Shown in pieces: positions 26,680 to 34,548 of a stretch of 64,000 nucleotides of DNA. The DNA comes from Candidatus Intestinimonas merdavium. GTDB taxonomy: Bacteria; Bacillota; Clostridia; Oscillospirales; Oscillospiraceae. The notes under the pieces were generated by a model. That model had not been told where the DNA came from and searched no databases. It was given only the letters and a program-made list of their open reading frames with translations. The stretch is taken from assembly GCA_019115785.1 (NCBI GenBank), contig DXCX01000033.1, positions 1 to 64,000 of the forward strand, given 5' to 3'. Made by a program: the position numbers and the translations under genes. The stretch's first letter is position 1. Every line of letters begins with the position of its first letter.

Positions 26680-28611
26680 TCAGCTCCGTTTTTCCTTGGT
26701 GGCGTCCACACCCACGATGCCCACGGTGGCCTTTCCGGTGTCACTGAGCTCCTCGTAGGCGGGCAGAGCGCCCACGACATTTTCCACCAGCCAGTCCATG
26801 GTGATGATGCCCTCTACGTCCAGCACGTCACCCTCCGGGACCTGCTGCCGGCCCTCCTGGTCGTAGATGGGGCCGCGGAAGGGGTGGCAGCTGCCGCTGC
26901 GGATGCCGTCCCGCAGCAGGTCGGCCAGCTTCCGGGTGCTGTCAGGCAGGCGGAAGGAGCAGTTCAGGTCCACCACGCCGGCGGAGAGGCCCCAGTAGTA
27001 GTTGAGGGCCTTGTGGCTCTCCTGATACTCGATTTGGAAGGAGCGGTCCTGGATGCGCCGAAGAATGGCCTCATAGTAGACCCCCCAGTTCCAGACCGGC
27101 ATGGCCAGGTTGACCTGGTGGTCAGACTCGATGAGGGAGAGGCCGAAGCTGTGGCTGGAGGCGCTCCGCCGGGCAGGGTCCTGGGCGGAGATGAGGCGGA
27201 TGCCCTTGTCGGTCAGGCGCTGGACAGCGGTCTTGTCGTCGTCCACGGAGGACCACTCCAGATGGACCCGGGCCAGGGGATTGGTGAGCTGTACCCCCAG
27301 GGCAAAGGCGTTGATGCCGGCCACCTGGCCGTAGATGGGATAGTCGCAGATATAGCCCACCGGGTCATTTCCGGCCAGGGCGCCGGCAATGGCGCCGGCG
27401 ATAAATTTTACCTCATACATCCGGGCGTAATAGGTGCGGATATAGCGGTGAGAGGTATTGAGGGAGCAGTTGAGGATGATGACCTCCGGATGGTCCACCG
27501 CCGCCCGCAGGCTGGCGGGCAGGAGGAGGGGAGAGGTGGTGAAAATCACGCCGCTGCCCTCGTCGATGACCTTCTGGAGGATCTGGAGGGGGTCCGTCTC
27601 CATGGCGTTGTACTGGGCGGAGGTCTCCAGACCGCCGCCAAACACCTTTTCCAGATGCCGCCTCCCCAGCTCGTGGCCATAGGTCCAGTTGGAGTGCTCC
27701 GGGTCCTTGTCGTGGACAAAGGCGATCCGTAGGATCTTCTGCTCACCCTTGGGCAAAAACCAGGAGAGGAGGCTGGAGCTCTTTTTTTCCGCCTCTTGGG
27801 GGGAGAGCTTGACGTCGATGGGCTCCTCCTCCTGCTGGAGGGTGATGTCCTCCCAGACCTTGGCCACCGCGGACTGGATGTCCTGGGCGGTCTTACCCCG
27901 CAGAGCGTCATAGTCGTAGATCTTGAGAAAGGCCAGCAGGGCGTCTCCCACAGTGGAGGTGAGCCGGCCGCCGCCCTGGGCGTCATAGGCCTGATGGAAA
28001 CAGTAATAGGCGGCGGTGAAGTCCCGGCGTTCGTCTTCGCTCCACGCCTGATCCGGCAGCTTTCCCAACAGCTTTTGCAGCTCGGCATAGCTGCCTGGCT
28101 TGGAGAACTCCAGGAAATTGATCCGGCTGCACTGGTAGAAGTCCGCAAATTCGTAGTAGAGCTCCATCCCACGGCTCCCATCCCGTCGGGGAAGGATTCG
28201 GGTGACCTGGGCGCTGATGCTGGTGGCGTCAAAAAACTTCAGTACGCTGACCCGCTTGTGGCCCTCCTCCACATAAAAGCGGTTCCGGTATTCCCACACC
28301 TTGATGGGCTCCCAGAGGCCCTCCTCCAGATGGGCCTGACACAGCCGCTGCCACTTCCCGGCAAACTCCGTGTCGGGACTCATCAGGGGCATGAAGCTCC
28401 GGGAAAAGGACTGGGTGCGCCCCAGAGATTTGGTGCCCACCACAAACTCCAGCGGGATGGGTACGGTCCCGAGATTGGCGGTGTGGCACAGCTGATCCTC
28501 CCCCGCCACCTCGCACAGGGCGGGCAGATAGGGATACTCGCCTCTGGCCGTGCAGGCGCGAAACTCCTTTTGCCCCCGCTTAAGGGCATCGTAATAATAC
28601 AGATTCGGCAC
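26680..28611 (-). CDS. ParB-like domain fused to a BMP/PnrA-type ligand-binding domain
   Basis: A 643-residue cytoplasmic protein without signal peptide. Residues from about 100-165 resemble a ParB/sulfiredoxin-like fold (KVWEYRNRFYVEEGHKRVSVLKFF). From about 325 on there is a basic-membrane-protein/PnrA-like sugar- or nucleoside-binding domain (KILRIAFVHDKDP..., KFIAGAIAGALAGNDPVGYI). BMP domains normally bind nucleosides outside the cell, so an intracellular copy suggests a sensor. The start is GTG 28611 with GAGGAGG seven bases upstream; the frame further upstream is not needed. Function unknown. Confidence 0.8.
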   Translation of the reverse strand: MPNLYYYDALKRGQKEFRACTARGEYPYLPALCEVAGEDQLCHTANLGTVPIPLEFVVGTKSLGRTQSFSRSFMPLMSPDTEFAGKWQRLCQAHLEEGLWEPIKVWEYRNRFYVEEGHKRVSVLKFFDATSISAQVTRILPRRDGSRGMELYYEFADFYQCSRINFLEFSKPGSYAELQKLLGKLPDQAWSEDERRDFTAAYYCFHQAYDAQGGGRLTSTVGDALLAFLKIYDYDALRGKTAQDIQSAVAKVWEDITLQQEEEPIDVKLSPQEAEKKSSSLLSWFLPKGEQKILRIAFVHDKDPEHSNWTYGHELGRRHLEKVFGGGLETSAQYNAMETDPLQILQKVIDEGSGVIFTTSPLLLPASLRAAVDHPEVIILNCSLNTSHRYIRTYYARMYEVKFIAGAIAGALAGNDPVGYICDYPIYGQVAGINAFALGVQLTNPLARVHLEWSSVDDDKTAVQRLTDKGIRLISAQDPARRSASSHSFGLSLIESDHQVNLAMPVWNWGVYYEAILRRIQDRSFQIEYQESHKALNYYWGLSAGVVDLNCSFRLPDSTRKLADLLRDGIRSGSCHPFRGPIYDQEGRQQVPEGDVLDVEGIITMDWLVENVVGALPAYEELSDTGKATVGIVGVDATKEKRS

Positions 28612-28784
28612 GGAAGGTCCTCCTCTCCAAAGCTCCTGCCCGTCGGGATGCGCGCCAGGTGGACGGCTATGCCTCCAGCGGTTCCACACTGATCCATAGC
28701 ATAGCACAAATTGGGCAGAATTTGAGATAAAATTCGCCAGGGAGAAACGAGACGGGCCGCCGGGCGGCCGCCTGATCATGTATT

Positions 28785-29711
28785 TTATCTATGGTTCCAT
28801 AGAAAAGGGGGGGGGGGAGATATGGATGCGGCGCCAGAGGAGCAGTGCAGTACGAAGGTGCGAAAGGCCTGAGCGGCGGGGGAGAGGAAGACGGCGTCGT
28901 TGGTGACCAGGAAGAAGTCCCGCCGGTAAGGGGGAGCGCTGATCTGTAGGATGGCCAGGTCCAGTTTGAGCAGCAGGTCCATGTAGGGAACCACGGCGAT
29001 GCCAAAGCCCTGGGCCACCAGACCGGCGATCACCTGATCCTCCTCCGTCTCATAGGCGATGATGGGGGTGCCGCCCACCGCGGTGAAGAGGCTGTCCACC
29101 AGGTCGCGCAGGCCGGAGCTCCTGGAGAAATAGACCTGTGGATAGGGCAGGGCCTCCAAAAGATCGACACTGTGCCGCCCGGCTAGAGGGTGGTCCTTGG
29201 GGGCGATCAGCACCAGGTCCTGCTGGGTCACCGGGAGGGCGGTCAGCCCCAGATCCGGTGCCGGTCTGGAGGAGAAGACCAGATCAAAATTCCGAGCCAG
29301 CAGCCCCTCCAATAGCCCCCGAGTGCGGTCTGTGTGGAATTCAAAGCGGAGCCGCTTTCCCGGATTGGCCTCCAGGAATCGGGCTGCCAGCCTGGGGATG
29401 TACTCGATCCCCAGGGGGCGCAGAAAGCCCAGACGAATGAGGCCCTCCCCCTGGGCGCTGCGCTGGAGGGAGGACACCCCCTGGTCCAAGGTGGACAGGG
29501 TCTGCCGGGCGCAGTCGAGGAACTCGGCCCCGAAGCGGGTCAGGGTGGTGTTTCGTCCCGCCCGTTCAAAAAGCGGTACCCCCAGCTCCGCCTCCAGCTG
29601 GCGGATGGCGTGGCTCAGGCTGGGCTGGGTGATGCACAGCTGCTCAGCGGCCTTTGTGTAGTGTCCCACCTCGGCCAACCGGACAAAATAGCGCAGGTAG
29701 TCCAGATTCAT
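28785..29711 (-). CDS. LysR-family transcriptional regulator
   Basis: A 308-residue regulator with the LysR N-terminal winged HTH (YLRYFVRLAEVGHYTKAAEQL, TQPSLSHAI) and an effector-binding domain. It diverges from the YczE-like membrane gene at 29848, the usual layout for LysR and its target. The 3' end contains a run of eleven G at 28807-28817, encoding the SPPPP tail. A length change there would alter the last residues. Effector unknown. Confidence 0.92.
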   Translation of the reverse strand: MNLDYLRYFVRLAEVGHYTKAAEQLCITQPSLSHAIRQLEAELGVPLFERAGRNTTLTRFGAEFLDCARQTLSTLDQGVSSLQRSAQGEGLIRLGFLRPLGIEYIPRLAARFLEANPGKRLRFEFHTDRTRGLLEGLLARNFDLVFSSRPAPDLGLTALPVTQQDLVLIAPKDHPLAGRHSVDLLEALPYPQVYFSRSSGLRDLVDSLFTAVGGTPIIAYETEEDQVIAGLVAQGFGIAVVPYMDLLLKLDLAILQISAPPYRRDFFLVTNDAVFLSPAAQAFRTFVLHCSSGAASISPPPPFLWNHR

Positions 29712-29847
29712 CTCCCGTCCACTCCTTCCTCCCCCATTATACCGCCTGTCATAAATAATATCTATGGTTTTATTGAGATGATGTATTATACATGGGAGTG
29801 ACAGGAGGGTACAATGAAGCGGATCTTGTAAAGACGGGGAGGCCCCT

Positions 29848-30525
29848 ATGGTGGAAAAGCCGATTCTCTCTCAAAAGCTGCCTGTATTTCGCGGCGAGCT
29901 GGCCCTTGCCATTGCCGTGGTGATCAACTCCTTCGGCGTTGTGCTGATGCTCTATTCCGGCGCGGGCATCTCGGCCATCTCCAGCGTCCCCTACGCCTTC
30001 TCGGAGGCATTCCCCCTCCTCACCCTGGGGACCTGGACCTATCTTTTTCAGGCGGCGCTGGTGCTCAGCCTGATGATGCTGCGCCGGAAATTCGTATTGC
30101 CGTATCTTCTCAGCTTTGTGGTGGGCTTTGTCTTCAGTGAGCTGCTGGATCTGCATGAGCTGTGGATCGGCGTGCTGCCCACCCGGCTTGGCTGGTGCGT
30201 GCTCTACTTTGTGGTGAGCTACCTGCTTATCTGTGTGGGCATCGCCTTTTCCAACCGCTGCGGACTGCCCATTGTCCCCACCGACCTGTTCCCCAGGGAA
30301 TTTTCCCAGATCACCGGCATCGGATACCCCAAGGTCAAGATCTCCTTTGACGCCCTCTGTCTCATGGTGACGGCGGGGCTGACCTTCTGCTTTTTGGGGC
30401 GGATACGGGGAATCGGGATTGGCACGGTGCTGGCGGCGCTGACCATGGGAAAGACCATCGGGGTGATCGGAGGCTGGATGGATCGGCACTTCACCTTTGT
30501 GACGGGGCAAGGCCGGCGTGAGTGA
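29848..30525 (+). CDS. YczE/YitT-like membrane protein
   Basis: A 225-residue membrane protein with about five hydrophobic segments and the YczE/YyaS pattern (NSFGVVLMLYSGAGISAISSVPYAFS; CGLPIVPTDLFPRE). The family is uncharacterised; a transport role is often presumed. It is divergent from a LysR gene and probably its target. GGGGAGG precedes the ATG. The stop codon lies inside the terminator hairpin loop. Confidence 0.85.
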   Translation: MVEKPILSQKLPVFRGELALAIAVVINSFGVVLMLYSGAGISAISSVPYAFSEAFPLLTLGTWTYLFQAALVLSLMMLRRKFVLPYLLSFVVGFVFSELLDLHELWIGVLPTRLGWCVLYFVVSYLLICVGIAFSNRCGLPIVPTDLFPREFSQITGIGYPKVKISFDALCLMVTAGLTFCFLGRIRGIGIGTVLAALTMGKTIGVIGGWMDRHFTFVTGQGRRE

Positions 30526-30545
30526 ACGGCTCACGCCGGCCTTTC
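30509..30545 (+). terminator. Terminator overlapping the end of the YczE-like gene
   Basis: A 14-base stem (30509-30522 with 30530-30543) whose loop holds the TGA stop. The right arm runs into TTT. Confidence 0.75.
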
Positions 30546-30666
30546 TGCGCCATGGTGACAATGTCACGGAAAGGCATGGGGAAAACAGGTAGGATATAAA
30601 ATAGAAATGGAGAGTGTCCAAGATCAGTGCCGTCGAGAGGACCGAGACGGCGGAAAGGCGGTATAC

Positions 30667-30879
30667 ATGGAGAAGACGGGAAGAAGGCTCCGCAGAGCCT
30701 TCGTGACCAGGGAGGACTGCGTGGCCTGCGGCTGCTGTGTAAAGGTGTGCCCCCTGGGGGCCATCGCCGTGGTAAAGGGCATCGCGGCCCAGGTGGACGG
30801 GGAGCGCTGCGTGGGCTGCGGCAAGTGCGCCAGGGAGTGCCCGGGCACCGTCATTGAGATCCGGGAGGTGCCGGCATGA
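30667..30879 (+). CDS. 2[4Fe-4S] ferredoxin
   Basis: A 70-residue electron carrier with two CxxCxxCxxxCP clusters (CVACGCCVKVCP and CVGCGKCARECP). ATG 30667 is taken because AAAGGCGG lies just upstream; longer frames add a basic tail without a ribosome site. Its stop overlaps the next ATG as ATGA, so it is translationally coupled to the NapH-like membrane protein. Together they could pass electrons toward or across the membrane. Confidence 0.93.
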   Translation: MEKTGRRLRRAFVTREDCVACGCCVKVCPLGAIAVVKGIAAQVDGERCVGCGKCARECPGTVIEIREVPA

Positions 30880-31448
30880 AGAAGCACTGGTACGACTATC
30901 TGTGGGTCCTGTCGCTGACCTATCTGATCCTGGGATTTTTCAACATCCTGTTTGCCTGGCTGGGGCTGCTGTGCTTTTTCATCCCCCTCCTCATCGCCAT
31001 CATTGGGGGGAACAAGGGCTACTGCAACCGCTACTGTGGCCGGGGGCAGCTCTTTTCCCTGGTGGGTGGGCGCTTTGGCCTGTCCCGGCGGAAGGACGTG
31101 CCCCGCTGGCTCAAGAGCAAAGGGTTTCGCTATGGCTTCCTGATCTTCTTCTTCCTCATGTTTTTCCAGATGTTGTGGACAACTTACCTGGTTTTTTCCG
31201 GCGCGCAGGACCTCCGGCAGGTGGTCACCCTGGTGTGGACCTTCCGGCTGCCGTGGCAATGGGCCTATTCCGGCGGGGTGACCCCCTGGGTGGCTCAGTT
31301 CGCCTTTGGCTTTTACAGCGTCATGCTCACCTCCACAGTGCTGGGCTTTGTGACCATGCTGCTCTTCAAGCCACGCTCCTGGTGTGTCTACTGCCCCATG
31401 GGCACCATGACCCAGCTCATCTGCAAGGCCCGGCACCGGGGGAGCTGA
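30876..31448 (+). CDS. NapH/NosR-like 4Fe-4S membrane protein
   Basis: A 190-residue membrane protein with about four transmembrane segments and cysteine motifs CNRYCGRGQ and CVYCPMGTM of the NapH/NosR/RdxA (PF12801-type) group. Such proteins carry electrons from cytoplasmic ferredoxins or quinol to periplasmic partners. It lacks the long ferredoxin tail of NapH, which here may be supplied by the overlapping ferredoxin gene. Nearby CcdA and TlpA-type genes suggest a thiol-reducing relay. Confidence 0.85.
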   Translation: MKKHWYDYLWVLSLTYLILGFFNILFAWLGLLCFFIPLLIAIIGGNKGYCNRYCGRGQLFSLVGGRFGLSRRKDVPRWLKSKGFRYGFLIFFFLMFFQMLWTTYLVFSGAQDLRQVVTLVWTFRLPWQWAYSGGVTPWVAQFAFGFYSVMLTSTVLGFVTMLLFKPRSWCVYCPMGTMTQLICKARHRGS

Positions 31449-31467
31449 TCCGGTCAGGGAGACGAAC

Positions 31468-31497
31468 ACTGCCCGCCGGGGTCCCCCGGCGGGCAGT
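31468..31497. terminator. Stem-loop between convergent genes
   Basis: A perfect 13-base GC-rich stem (31468-31480 with 31485-31497, loop GTCC) lies between the NapH-like gene and the convergent Crp/Fnr gene. There is no T-tract on either strand, so efficiency is uncertain. Confidence 0.55.
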
Positions 31498-31500
31498 GAA

Positions 31501-32160
31501 TCAGGCGTTGCGCAGGCTTGTGAGACGCTCGATGTCCGTGAGCTCTACCGCCCCCCGGGTGAGGTGGACCATTCCCTCGCTCTGAAAGTAGCGGAGCATC
31601 CGGGTGACCACCTCCCGGGCGGTGCCCATATGGTTGGCAATGCGCTCATGGGTGAGGTGGAGGGTGGTGGTCCCCTCCAGCAGGCTCTCCTCCAGCAGAA
31701 AGGCGGCCAGGCGGGTGTCGAAGCTCTTCCACATCACCTGCTCCATGAGCCACATGACCTCGGAAAACCGGCTGCCCATGATGTCATTGGTGTAGTTGGC
31801 CACAGCGGCCGACTCCTCCATGAGGGATTGATAGATGTCGGAGGGGATCACCCAGAGCTGGGTGTCCTTCTCCGCCGCGATGGTGACGTCAAACTGGATG
31901 TTTCGCAGAAGGCAGGAGGCGGAGAAGAGGCAGATGTCCAGGTCAAAGAGCCGATAGAGGGTGATCTCCCGGCCCTGATCGGAGAGAATATAGGTCCGCA
32001 GCTGTCCGGAACAAACCACCAGCAGGCCCAGACAGTCGGTGCCGTCCTGGTGGAGCACCGCTCCGGCCTTCACCGTGCGCAGGACGGCCCCTTCCTTGAG
32101 CCGCTGGCGCTGTTCAGATGTGAGTTTTTCCCAGAAGGGAAAAGCGTTGGAAAGGTCCAT
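31501..32160 (-). CDS. Crp/Fnr-family transcriptional regulator
   Basis: A 219-residue regulator with an N-terminal cyclic-nucleotide-binding-like beta-barrel and a C-terminal HTH (LTHERIANHMGTAREVVTRML). The four N-terminal cysteines of oxygen-sensing FNR are absent, so it is not a classic Fe-S FNR. ATG 32160 has GGAGGT six bases upstream. It is divergent from CcdA/TlpA and convergent with the ferredoxin pair, so it may control both. Confidence 0.92.
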   Translation of the reverse strand: MDLSNAFPFWEKLTSEQRQRLKEGAVLRTVKAGAVLHQDGTDCLGLLVVCSGQLRTYILSDQGREITLYRLFDLDICLFSASCLLRNIQFDVTIAAEKDTQLWVIPSDIYQSLMEESAAVANYTNDIMGSRFSEVMWLMEQVMWKSFDTRLAAFLLEESLLEGTTTLHLTHERIANHMGTAREVVTRMLRYFQSEGMVHLTRGAVELTDIERLTSLRNA

Positions 32161-32215
32161 GCCGATACCTCCGCGCAGTTTAGGATCTCCCGGCCGTGCA
32201 AGGGAATCTGGCCCC

Positions 32216-32243
32216 TTGACACATAAGGCGGGTACGGTATAAT
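32216..32243 (+). promoter_or_regulatory. Consensus sigma-A promoter of ccdA (TTGACA-16-TATAAT)
   Basis: Both hexamers are perfect with a 16-base spacer, about 100 bases upstream of the ccdA start and divergent from the Crp/Fnr gene. Confidence 0.85.
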
Positions 32244-32341
32244 GGGGAAACAGCGCCGCCGGACGATCCCATTGTACCACAGATGCGGCCTTGTTTCCAT
32301 CCCGCATTCGCGGAGGCAAGACAACAAAGGAGCGTGACGAC

Positions 32342-33004
32342 ATGCAGTATCTGATCTCCTTCCTGGAAGGAGTCATCACCTTTATCTCCCCCTGCCTGCT
32401 GCCGATGCTGCCCATCTACATCACCTATTTCGCCGGGGGCGGCGAGCGGAGCACCGGCCGGACCCTGGCCGGCGCCGCCGGCTTCGTGCTGGGCTTCACC
32501 CTGGTCTTTGTGGCCATGGGCGCCTTGGCCGGGACGGTGGGCGGCTTTCTCAAAAGCCACCAGACTGGGGTCAATCTGGTCTCCGGCGCCGTGGTCATCC
32601 TCTTCGGGCTCAGCTACATGGGGGTTTTGAAGCTCCCCCTCTTCCAGGGCGGCGGCCACAGCGTGAAAGCGGAGGGCATGAATTTTTTCTCCGCCATCCT
32701 TTTCGGCGTTATTTTCTCTCTGGGGTGGACCCCCTGTGTGGGGGCCTTCCTGGGCTCCGCCCTGCTGCTGGCCTCCCAGCAGGGGCATGTGCTGGAGGGC
32801 ATGGGTATGCTCCTGGTCTATTCCCTGGGCCTGGGGGTTCCCTTCCTGCTCAGCGCTGTGCTCATTGACAGGCTCAAGTCCACCTTCGACTGGATCAAGC
32901 GCAACTACCGCGCCATCAACCTGGTCAGCGGCGCTCTCCTGGTGCTCATCGGTGTGCTCATGGCCACCGGCACCCTGGGGCGACTGTTGGAAGTCCTGAA
33001 TTAA
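32342..33004 (+). CDS. ccdA: CcdA-type thiol-disulfide transporter
   Basis: A 220-residue membrane protein that carries reducing power from cytoplasmic thioredoxin to extracytoplasmic thioredoxin-like proteins. It has six hydrophobic segments and the two redox cysteines of the family, in SPCLLPMLP (first segment) and TPCVGAF (fourth segment). ATG 32342 is chosen because AAAGGAG lies eight bases upstream. The TlpA-type gene follows after 11 bases and is its obvious partner. Confidence 0.94.
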   Translation: MQYLISFLEGVITFISPCLLPMLPIYITYFAGGGERSTGRTLAGAAGFVLGFTLVFVAMGALAGTVGGFLKSHQTGVNLVSGAVVILFGLSYMGVLKLPLFQGGGHSVKAEGMNFFSAILFGVIFSLGWTPCVGAFLGSALLLASQQGHVLEGMGMLLVYSLGLGVPFLLSAVLIDRLKSTFDWIKRNYRAINLVSGALLVLIGVLMATGTLGRLLEVLN

Positions 33005-33015
33005 GGAGGCTCTCT

Positions 33016-33612
33016 ATGAAGAAAAAGACATCGCTTCTGGTGCTTATTCTGGTATTCGTGGTGCTCATCGGCGGCGCCTATGTGCTCTACAGCCGTCTGA
33101 GCGCCGGCACCCAGTCCGACAACCTGTCCGCCCAGGCGGCCGCGCCCGCCCAGGAGACGGAGACGGCCGGAGGGGAGGAAAGTCCCAGGGTGGAGGCTCC
33201 CGACTTCACCGTGGTGGACGCCGACGGGACAGAGGTCAAGCTCACAGACTACGTGGGCAAGCCCATCGTCCTCAATTTCTGGGCCAGCTGGTGTTCCCCC
33301 TGCAAAAGCGAGATGCCTGATTTCAACGAGGCTTGGGGGGAGCAGGGGGAGGAGGTCCACTTCCTTATGGTCAATATGACCGACGGCTCCCGGGAGACGA
33401 TGGACACCGCCAAGGCCTATGTGGAGGAGCAGGACTTCTCCTTCCCCGTCTTCTTTGACACCCAGTCTGAGGCGGCCATCGCCTATGGGGCCTACTCGCT
33501 GCCCACCACCTACTTTATTGACGCCGACGGCTATGTGGTGGCCCGGGCCATCGGCGCCATTGACAGCGCCACCCTCCAAAAGGGAATCGACATGATCCTG
33601 CCCCAGGCATAA
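33016..33612 (+). CDS. TlpA/ResA-type membrane-anchored thioredoxin
   Basis: A 198-residue extracytoplasmic thiol reductase. An N-terminal anchor (about residues 5-25) is followed by a low-complexity Ala/Gln/Glu linker, then a redoxin domain with WCSPC (C93, C96) and the cis-Pro loop SLPTTY. It is presumably kept reduced by CcdA, encoded just upstream. Targets are unknown; no cytochrome c gene is in the window. AAGGAGG precedes the ATG. Confidence 0.93.
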   Translation: MKKKTSLLVLILVFVVLIGGAYVLYSRLSAGTQSDNLSAQAAAPAQETETAGGEESPRVEAPDFTVVDADGTEVKLTDYVGKPIVLNFWASWCSPCKSEMPDFNEAWGEQGEEVHFLMVNMTDGSRETMDTAKAYVEEQDFSFPVFFDTQSEAAIAYGAYSLPTTYFIDADGYVVARAIGAIDSATLQKGIDMILPQA

Positions 33613-33666
33613 GGCAGTCAAAAGGCCCTTTCCATCCAGTGCGGTATCACTTCTGGCAGATGCTCA

Positions 33667-33702
33667 GGCCGGCGGCACGCAGCAGCGTGCCGCCGGCCTT
33701 TT
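33667..33702 (+). terminator. Terminator of the ccdA-tlpA operon
   Basis: A perfect 14-base stem (33667-33680 with 33685-33698, loop AGCA) followed by TTTT. Confidence 0.9.
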
Positions 33703-33735
33703 CTCTGCCGGAATACGCGCGGGTGGAGGGTGCGG

Positions 33736-33764
33736 TTGTATTTCCGACAGAAAACAGGTATAAT
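33736..33764 (+). promoter_or_regulatory. Pyrophosphatase promoter (TTGTAT-17-TATAAT)
   Basis: TTGTAT (33736-33741) and a perfect TATAAT (33759-33764) are 17 bases apart, 66 bases before the ATG. Confidence 0.7.
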
Positions 33765-33830
33765 AACTCTGACGACTGGTCCGGGCCACCCTGGCCCGGC
33801 AGAGATTAGAAAGAAAAGGAGCGTGTCCTC

Positions 33831-34403
33831 ATGTCCAACATCTGGCACGACATCAGTCCCGACCGCATCAAACCGGAAGACTTCGTGGCCGTCATCGAGA
33901 TCCCCAAGGGCAGCAAGAAGAAATATGAGCTGGATAAGGAGACCGGCCTCATCATCCTGGACCGGGTCCTCCACACCTCCACCCACTACCCTGCCAATTA
34001 TGGCTTTATCCCCCGGACCTATGGCGACGATGGCGACCCTCTGGATGTGTTGGTCCTCTGCTCCGAGTCCATGGACCCCCTCACCCTGGTGCGGGTCTAT
34101 CCTGTGGGCTTCATCTCCATGCTGGACGGCGGAAAGAACGACGAGAAGATCATTGCCATCCCCTTCTCCGATCCCACCTACAACAGCTATCAGGACATCT
34201 GGGAGCTCCCCGGACACATCTTTGACGAGATGGCCCACTTCTTCTCGGTCTACAAGGCCCTGGAGGGCAAAGAGGCCGTGGCTGGTGATGTCAGCGACCG
34301 GAAGGCCGCCGTGGAGGTCATCCAGCGGGCTATGGACCACTACAGCGAGAGCTTCCTGGGCGTGACCCGCCCCACCTCCGGAAAGCCAAGCTCCAACCGC
34401 TGA
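33831..34403 (+). CDS. ppa: Family I inorganic pyrophosphatase
   Basis: Hydrolyses pyrophosphate to phosphate, driving biosynthetic reactions in the cytoplasm. The 190-residue protein has the family I signature DDGDPLDVLVL and the N-terminal EIPKGSKKKYELDK substrate-binding region. AAGGAG lies upstream of the ATG. It is a single-gene unit with its own promoter. Confidence 0.95.
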   Translation: MSNIWHDISPDRIKPEDFVAVIEIPKGSKKKYELDKETGLIILDRVLHTSTHYPANYGFIPRTYGDDGDPLDVLVLCSESMDPLTLVRVYPVGFISMLDGGKNDEKIIAIPFSDPTYNSYQDIWELPGHIFDEMAHFFSVYKALEGKEAVAGDVSDRKAAVEVIQRAMDHYSESFLGVTRPTSGKPSSNR

Positions 34404-34548
34404 GAAGCCGGGACTTTTATCAAACCTTAATACTTTTTTCGTTCCCATTTATATTTTCCTGTGGTAAAATATAGTTCACTGACAGGAATCTATGCCTCTT
34501 TTGGTTTTGGCAAGGCCAACAAAGAGGCGGAGAAAGTGAGGACATCGG

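Noticed and set aside
31501-32160. Oxygen-sensing FNR.
   Set aside because: The clustered N-terminal cysteines needed for the [4Fe-4S] sensor are not present; only the general Crp/Fnr fold is supported.
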